From: an uncultured Steroidobacteraceae bacterium
Lineage (GTDB): Bacteria > Pseudomonadota > Gammaproteobacteria > Steroidobacterales > Steroidobacteraceae
Direction of reading: 5' to 3'
Assembly: GCA_955652795.1 (NCBI GenBank)
Contig: CATPBQ010000206.1
Span: 1-10,041, forward strand
Length of the DNA: 10,041 bases
Below the pieces are notes generated by a model. That model had not been told where the DNA came from and made no database searches. It saw nothing but the letters and a program-made list of their open reading frames with translations. Position numbers and translations under genes: made by a program. This document shows positions 6,309 through 10,041 of the stretch, in pieces. Each line of letters begins with the position of its first letter. Within the stretch, counting starts at the first letter, position 1.

Positions 6309-7673
6309 CTAACGGATTCCGCGCCGCTCCAGCACGCCGGGTTGGTAGTCGGCGGGCGTGCGCTTGACGCTGAAGTCGTAGGACCTCGGTTCCTCGCTCT
6401 GCAGGCCGAGCGCGAGATAACGCCCATTGGACAGATCCATGACCAGCTCCAGGTCCGTCCACAGCGACGGCAGCTCGTAGTAGTTCATGGCGTGCCCTTC
6501 CTGCACGCGATACAGCTGCCCGCGCGTGTCGTAGCAGTCCACGGCGAGGATCTGCCAGGAGTCCTCGTCCACGTACAGCGTGCGGCGGCTGTACAGGTGG
6601 CTCACGCCGCGCTTGAGCGTCGCATCCACCACCCACACGCGATGCAGCTCGTAGCGTGCCAGGTCCTGGTTGATGTGGTTCTTGTGCAGGAGGTCGCCGT
6701 ACTTGAGCTTCTCGCTCTGCAGGCGGTACGCGTTGTAGGGAACGTAGATCTCTTTCTTGCCGATCAGCTTCCAGTCGTAGCGCTCGGGGCTGCCGTTGTA
6801 CATGTCGAACTGATCGGAGGTACGCAGGTTGTCGGAGTTGGTGCCCGGGTTGTCGAAGGCGACGTTCGGCGCGCGCCGCACACGGCGCTGGCCGGGGTTG
6901 TAGACCCACGCGCGCCGCGCCTCCTTCGCCTGATCGAGCGTCTCCTGCACCAGCAGCACCTCGCCCGCCAGGCGCGCCGGCGCGGTCGTCTCCTGCGTGA
7001 AGTACAGCAGGATGTTGTTGAGCGCCGCCTCGGTCATGCCCGGCTGGTAGTACTGGAAGTAGAACTCCTCCTTGAAGTTCACCAGCGTATAGGTGCCACT
7101 GGCGGTGAGCGGCGCCTGCCCTACCTGCAGCGACGCCGCCAGGCCGCGATAACGCGTGAGGTGGTTCCAGAACACCTCCAGTCCGACTTTTGGAATCGGG
7201 AACGGAACGCCGCCGAGCGCGCCGCTCACTCCGTTGCCGTCCGGAACGAGCTTGGCGGTGGTCGCATTGCGCCTGGTGGCTTGGTAGATGCCCTCCGGAG
7301 CGGCCGCGCTGCGATGCGTCGGATAGACCACCATCTTGTAGTCCGGGTAGGTCTTGAACAGCGCCTTGTGACCCTCGGTGAGCTTTGCGGCGTACTGGCT
7401 GATGTTGGCCGCGGTAATGGTGAACAGCGGCTTGTCGTTCGCGTACGGATCGGGGTGATGATCACCGGAGCGGTAGTTGGGAAAGCCCGCTTCGGCCGCG
7501 GACTTCAGGCCGCCGGTCCAGGCGGGAATGCTGTCATCGGCGTTACCCGCCTTCTCGGCGCCGAGCGGCGTGAGCTCCGCACCCAAGCGCGCGGCCTCCT
7601 CCGGACTCACCGCCCCCCAGGCCGCGGGTGCGAACAGCAGTCCTGCTGCAGCCAACCGGATCAGCGTCTTCAT
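6309..7673 (-). CDS. DUF1329 periplasmic protein (LolA/LolB-like fold expected)
   Basis: Encodes 454 residues, the usual size for DUF1329. It starts with a clear Sec signal peptide: MKTLIRLAAAGLLFAPAAWG, cut near residue 20-21. Family features include an N-terminal LGAELTPLGAEKAGNAD-type segment followed by IPAWTGG (49-55), GGVPFPIP (154-161), and the later half with WVYNPGQRRVRRAPN (256-270), SDQFDMYNGSPERYDWKLIGKKEIYVPYN (about 286-314) and RVWVVDATLKRG (345-356). From memory, this family is grouped with LolA/LolB-like lipid carriers, so it may shuttle a lipophilic molecule across the periplasm; the function is unproven. The ATG at 7673 is set by GGAGGGG (7685-7679), 5 bases upstream. It follows the DUF1302 gene by 41 bases and precedes the BNR gene by 83 bases. 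Confidence 0.9.
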   Translation of the reverse strand: MKTLIRLAAAGLLFAPAAWGAVSPEEAARLGAELTPLGAEKAGNADDSIPAWTGGLKSAAEAGFPNYRSGDHHPDPYANDKPLFTITAANISQYAAKLTEGHKALFKTYPDYKMVVYPTHRSAAAPEGIYQATRRNATTAKLVPDGNGVSGALGGVPFPIPKVGLEVFWNHLTRYRGLAASLQVGQAPLTASGTYTLVNFKEEFYFQYYQPGMTEAALNNILLYFTQETTAPARLAGEVLLVQETLDQAKEARRAWVYNPGQRRVRRAPNVAFDNPGTNSDNLRTSDQFDMYNGSPERYDWKLIGKKEIYVPYNAYRLQSEKLKYGDLLHKNHINQDLARYELHRVWVVDATLKRGVSHLYSRRTLYVDEDSWQILAVDCYDTRGQLYRVQEGHAMNYYELPSLWTDLELVMDLSNGRYLALGLQSEEPRSYDFSVKRTPADYQPGVLERRGIR

Positions 7674-7678
7674 TGCAG

Positions 7679-7685
7679 CCCCTCC
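7679..7685 (-). promoter_or_regulatory. Ribosome binding site of the DUF1329 gene
   Basis: GGAGGGG on the reverse strand lies 5 bases before the ATG at 7673. It fixes that start over the longer open frame, which runs back into the 3' end of the DUF1302 gene. Confidence 0.8.
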
Positions 7686-7714
7686 ATTGTTCGCGCGCCA
7701 GGGCCCGCGCCGCT

Positions 7715-9820
7715 TCAGAACGAGTATTTGATGCTGGCTGCAACGAAGTCGCGATCGTTGAGCAGGTTGTACTGGCCCGCGCCGCCGAATTGAGTGTAAG
7801 ACACATCGAAGTCCCACTTGGCGCGCAGGTTGGCGCCGAGGCCTACGGTGAGCGCGTGCCGACCCTCGATGAAGTTGCCGCCGGGACCAGGCGAGACACC
7901 CTTCACGTCATGCTGCCAGGTCGCATGGGGCAGCAGGTTCCATGCGGCGATGACGTTGTCGTACTCGAGCCGGCCGGCGATCACGTAACCCCAGGAGAGC
8001 TTGTCCGGAAACGCGTGACCGGGCTCCACGAGGTTGGGATACTCCGGATAGCCGCCGAGCTGCGGATTGCCGCTCAGGTTCGTGCCGGGCCCGTCGTAGC
8101 GCAAACCGCGGCCCACCGGTCCGCCGCTGTACTTGTCCTCGAGTCCCGGGACGTAGTCGACCGCTGCCTCGAACAGCAGCACCGCCTGGGAGGCCTTCAG
8201 TACGTTGGCGAAGGTCTGCGTGGCGGTGAACTGGCCCTGCCAGGTGTTCTTCAGCTCCCAGCCACGGATGGTCTGCCCGAGCCCGAATGAGCCGAGCTGG
8301 TTGCATCCGCTGATGGGGGTCGCCGAGGCCGGCACGCAGGTGCCGGGCGGCGTCACCGGGGCGCCGAGCAGCCGCGCGATCCCCGACTCGAAGGGCGTGA
8401 GCGAGGCATACAACAGTTCGACGTCGTCGAGCTGCAGCGGCACGTTGTGACGGAACGTGACCTCCCCCTGCACTGCGGTGCCGGTCCTCTGGATCTGCGT
8501 GTTGAAGGACACGCCGAACATCTTGATGTTCTGCGGGAACTCCTCGAAATACCCGGCCGTCTTGCCGTACTCGTAGGTGGCGAGGTTGCTCGCCTGGGAA
8601 TTGACGTTGCCCCCGGCGAGCAGCGTGTTCGCGCCGATGGTGGCGTATTGCTGCGCCGTGGCCGCGCTCATGTTGCCGCCCTGCTGCGCCGCCCTCTGCT
8701 GGCCAACCGCGGCGCCGGTAGCGACGGCCGCGGCGAACGGCAGCCCGGCGGCCAGCGCCTGCGCCGCGGCGCCCACCGCGTTGACCGCGCCGAACGCATT
8801 GCCGAAGCCCGCCTGCGAGCCGCTCACCGACGACACCACCGGCAGGCGGCTGGTGTAGTTCAGGAAGTAGAAGCCGAGCTGCGTGCCCTGGCTGAAATTC
8901 GGCAGATAGAGCTTGAAGTTGACGCCGTACTGGCCCGAGTCGCGGGGGTAGTGATCGGGCAAGCGATTGACCGCCTGGAAGTCGGTGATCAGGGAGCCGC
9001 CCAGCGGGCGGAAATCCACGCCCTGGTCGGAAATCGCGCCAAAACCGAGAAACACGCGGTGACCGCCCACGACCCCGAAGTCGTTGGTGCTGAAGTACGA
9101 GCCGGCCGGTTCGGGCCGGGTCTCGTGCCACTGGAACAGATACAGCAGTTGGCTGCTCAGGTTCTGCGCGAGCTGCAGATTGAGCACCGCCATCTCGTCC
9201 GGCAGCAGCGCTTCCTTGAGCTCCGCCCCCGGCACGCGCAGCGCCGAGACGTCGAAGTGATCGACCTCGTTGAGGCCGCCCTGGATGAACGTGCTCTCGC
9301 CCCAGCTCACCACTTGCCGGCCGAGGCGGATTTCCGAAGGCATGGTGCCGAGATTGAAACGCCAGAAGCCGAAGGCATCGAGCAGGCGGGTGTAGCTGCC
9401 GACCAGGTTCTTGGCGGCCTTGGACAGGGGCGTGCGCTCGGTGTTATTGCCCATGACGTAGGCGTCGTACAAGCCGTCGCCGCGCACGAAGATCCCGCCG
9501 CGGTCCTTGTAGTTGAGCGCGAGCTCGGTGACTCCCTTGACCGCCTTGCTATAGGTGCCCTTGCCGTAGTTCAGGTCGCCGTCATCGATGTTGGGGGAGT
9601 GCCCGCAGCCACCGTTGGCGATCCCGATGAGGCGGCAGTCCCGGTCCGACACGCGCCAGCCCTGGCCGTAGCCGATGGTGGTGTCCCAGCTGCCGCTCCA
9701 GTCTCCGGAGCTGCTCTGGAAGCTGACGGCCTGCGCGCTCGGCCAGCTGCCGGCGCCGAGCACGGCGGCGACCGTCATGACGGCCAGCCGCGCACGGCGC
9801 CCGGTGTGAACTTTCCTCAT
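7715..9820 (-). CDS. DUF1302 outer-membrane beta-barrel protein
   Basis: Encodes 701 residues. A signal peptide ends at about AQA-VSF (residue 31). The mature protein begins GDWSGSWDTTIGYG, a DUF1302 hallmark. It continues with alternating aromatic/polar strands, LGRQVVSWGESTFIQGGLNEVD (about 166-187), YFEEFPQNIKMFGVSFNTQ (about 424-442) and a C-terminal strand ending Tyr-Ser-Phe; the final Phe is the signal for outer-membrane insertion by the BAM complex. Many members are near 600 residues; the extra length here includes an Ala-rich insert at about 335-410. The only cysteines form two close pairs (62/72 and 495/506). It is the first gene of the reverse operon with DUF1329, BNR protein and RND transporter, and would be the outer-membrane end of that system, as pore, receptor or lipid acceptor. 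The start at 9820 is chosen for the signal peptide and AGGGGGA (9830-9824). Confidence 0.92.
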   Translation of the reverse strand: MRKVHTGRRARLAVMTVAAVLGAGSWPSAQAVSFQSSSGDWSGSWDTTIGYGQGWRVSDRDCRLIGIANGGCGHSPNIDDGDLNYGKGTYSKAVKGVTELALNYKDRGGIFVRGDGLYDAYVMGNNTERTPLSKAAKNLVGSYTRLLDAFGFWRFNLGTMPSEIRLGRQVVSWGESTFIQGGLNEVDHFDVSALRVPGAELKEALLPDEMAVLNLQLAQNLSSQLLYLFQWHETRPEPAGSYFSTNDFGVVGGHRVFLGFGAISDQGVDFRPLGGSLITDFQAVNRLPDHYPRDSGQYGVNFKLYLPNFSQGTQLGFYFLNYTSRLPVVSSVSGSQAGFGNAFGAVNAVGAAAQALAAGLPFAAAVATGAAVGQQRAAQQGGNMSAATAQQYATIGANTLLAGGNVNSQASNLATYEYGKTAGYFEEFPQNIKMFGVSFNTQIQRTGTAVQGEVTFRHNVPLQLDDVELLYASLTPFESGIARLLGAPVTPPGTCVPASATPISGCNQLGSFGLGQTIRGWELKNTWQGQFTATQTFANVLKASQAVLLFEAAVDYVPGLEDKYSGGPVGRGLRYDGPGTNLSGNPQLGGYPEYPNLVEPGHAFPDKLSWGYVIAGRLEYDNVIAAWNLLPHATWQHDVKGVSPGPGGNFIEGRHALTVGLGANLRAKWDFDVSYTQFGGAGQYNLLNDRDFVAASIKYSF

Positions 9821-9864
9821 GTGTCCCCCTGCTTCCCTGAAGGCCTTAAGGACGCGCGCGTCGG

Positions 9865-9882
9865 TCAAGCCTGTGGGCTCAA
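9865..9882 (-). other. Possible leader stem-loop
   Basis: Read on the reverse strand, TTGAGCC (9882-9876) and GGCTTGA (9871-9865) can form a 7-pair RNA stem with two G-U pairs and a four-base loop. It sits about 45 bases before the DUF1302 start and is next to the palindromes GACGCGCGCGTC (9851-9862) and CCTTAAGG (9844-9851). Confidence 0.25.
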
Positions 9883-9958
9883 CGCCCTTGGTCCGCCTGA
9901 AAATGAGCTGATTGCGTCGGTCTGCACCGTGCCTGCGAAGGTACGTCACATTCTTATT

Positions 9959-9971
9959 TGTTGCGGCAACA
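9959..9971. promoter_or_regulatory. Candidate operator palindrome TGTTGC-G-GCAACA
   Basis: A perfect 13-base palindrome with 6-base arms and one central base lies about 140 bases upstream of the DUF1302 start, in the AT-rich part of the control region. This size and symmetry suit a dimeric helix-turn-helix regulator. I do not recognise the regulator, and none is encoded in the window. Confidence 0.4.
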
Positions 9972-10041
9972 CAAAGCCTGCGTGCGGTGAGTCTATTACT
10001 CGTCGACTCGGCGCGGCAAGCCGTTTCCGCCGTGCATTATC

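Larger units (their letters stand above)
9821..10041 (-). promoter_or_regulatory. Upstream control region of the DUF1302 operon
   Basis: This 221-base stretch has no supported gene and should hold the promoter of the four-gene reverse operon. The part at 9950-9975 is the most AT-rich in the window, but I cannot fit a convincing sigma-70 pair of boxes. Palindromes are listed separately. If the next gene to the right is divergent, the region may serve both. Confidence 0.45.

Noticed and set aside
6226..6909. Upstream extension of the BNR gene into the DUF1329 gene
   Set aside because: Those residues are an out-of-frame reading of DUF1329 codons. The signal peptide and first Asp box follow the ATG at 6225.
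7645..7679. GCTGCA/TGCAGC pairing around the start of DUF1329, similar in layout to the BNR hairpin
   Set aside because: Only six pairs with a 23-base loop, and it leaves most of the strong GGAGGGG free. The hexamer is common in GC-rich DNA.
7674..7817. Upstream extension of DUF1329
   Set aside because: It reads through the end of DUF1302 in another frame. A clean signal peptide and GGAGGGG support the ATG at 7673.
9928..9948. CRP-like half site TGTGA followed by TCGCA on the reverse strand
   Set aside because: The spacing is seven bases instead of six and the second half mismatches, so it is too weak to call.
9821..9949. Upstream extension of DUF1302
   Set aside because: It would place 43 polar residues before a normal signal peptide. 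AGGGGGA and the signal peptide support the start at 9820.
9985..10020. TTGCCG and TAATAG on the reverse strand as a sigma-70 promoter
   Set aside because: Spacing is only 15 bases and the -10 matches at just three positions.

Overview
The window is GC-rich (by eye about two thirds G+C) and densely packed. It comes from a Gram-negative proteobacterium. The evidence is a large outer-membrane barrel protein ending in Phe, Sec-exported periplasmic proteins, an RND-superfamily pump and a YdcH-type small protein. The gene set fits Gammaproteobacteria of the Pseudomonas/Nevskiales/Steroidobacter sort best, but that placement is inference. I see no tRNA, rRNA, CRISPR, insertion sequence or prophage gene.

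Layout: two convergent gene blocks meet tail to tail at 2747-2750. The left block (+ strand, 212-2750) holds a small coiled-coil DUF465 protein, a seven-helix MscS-type mechanosensitive channel whose ATG overlaps the preceding stop, the ribosome-rescue hydrolase ArfB (GTG start), and a four-helix DUF2214 membrane protein. Bases 3-68 may be the Gly/Arg-rich tail of a further upstream gene, cut by the window edge.

The right block (- strand, 9820 down to 2747) reads DUF1302 outer-membrane protein, DUF1329 periplasmic protein, YCF48/BNR-repeat protein, RND/MMPL transporter. These four families recur together in proteobacterial genomes. Together they cover inner membrane, periplasm and outer membrane, so they are probably one envelope machine that moves a hydrophobic or lipid-like substrate. 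The substrate and direction are not established by anything in the sequence. About 220 bases upstream of the first gene carry palindromes that could serve as operator and leader structure.

The most striking unexplained signal lies at the third gene of that operon. A 16-base-pair inverted repeat with one bulged base (6172-6241) buries the ribosome binding site of the BNR-repeat gene and puts its ATG at the edge of a 37-base loop. A few bases further on, inside the signal-peptide codons, a GC palindrome is followed by six T on the coding strand, like an intrinsic terminator. Because the BNR stop overlaps the transporter start (TAGTG), a switch here could set output of both the BNR protein and the pump.
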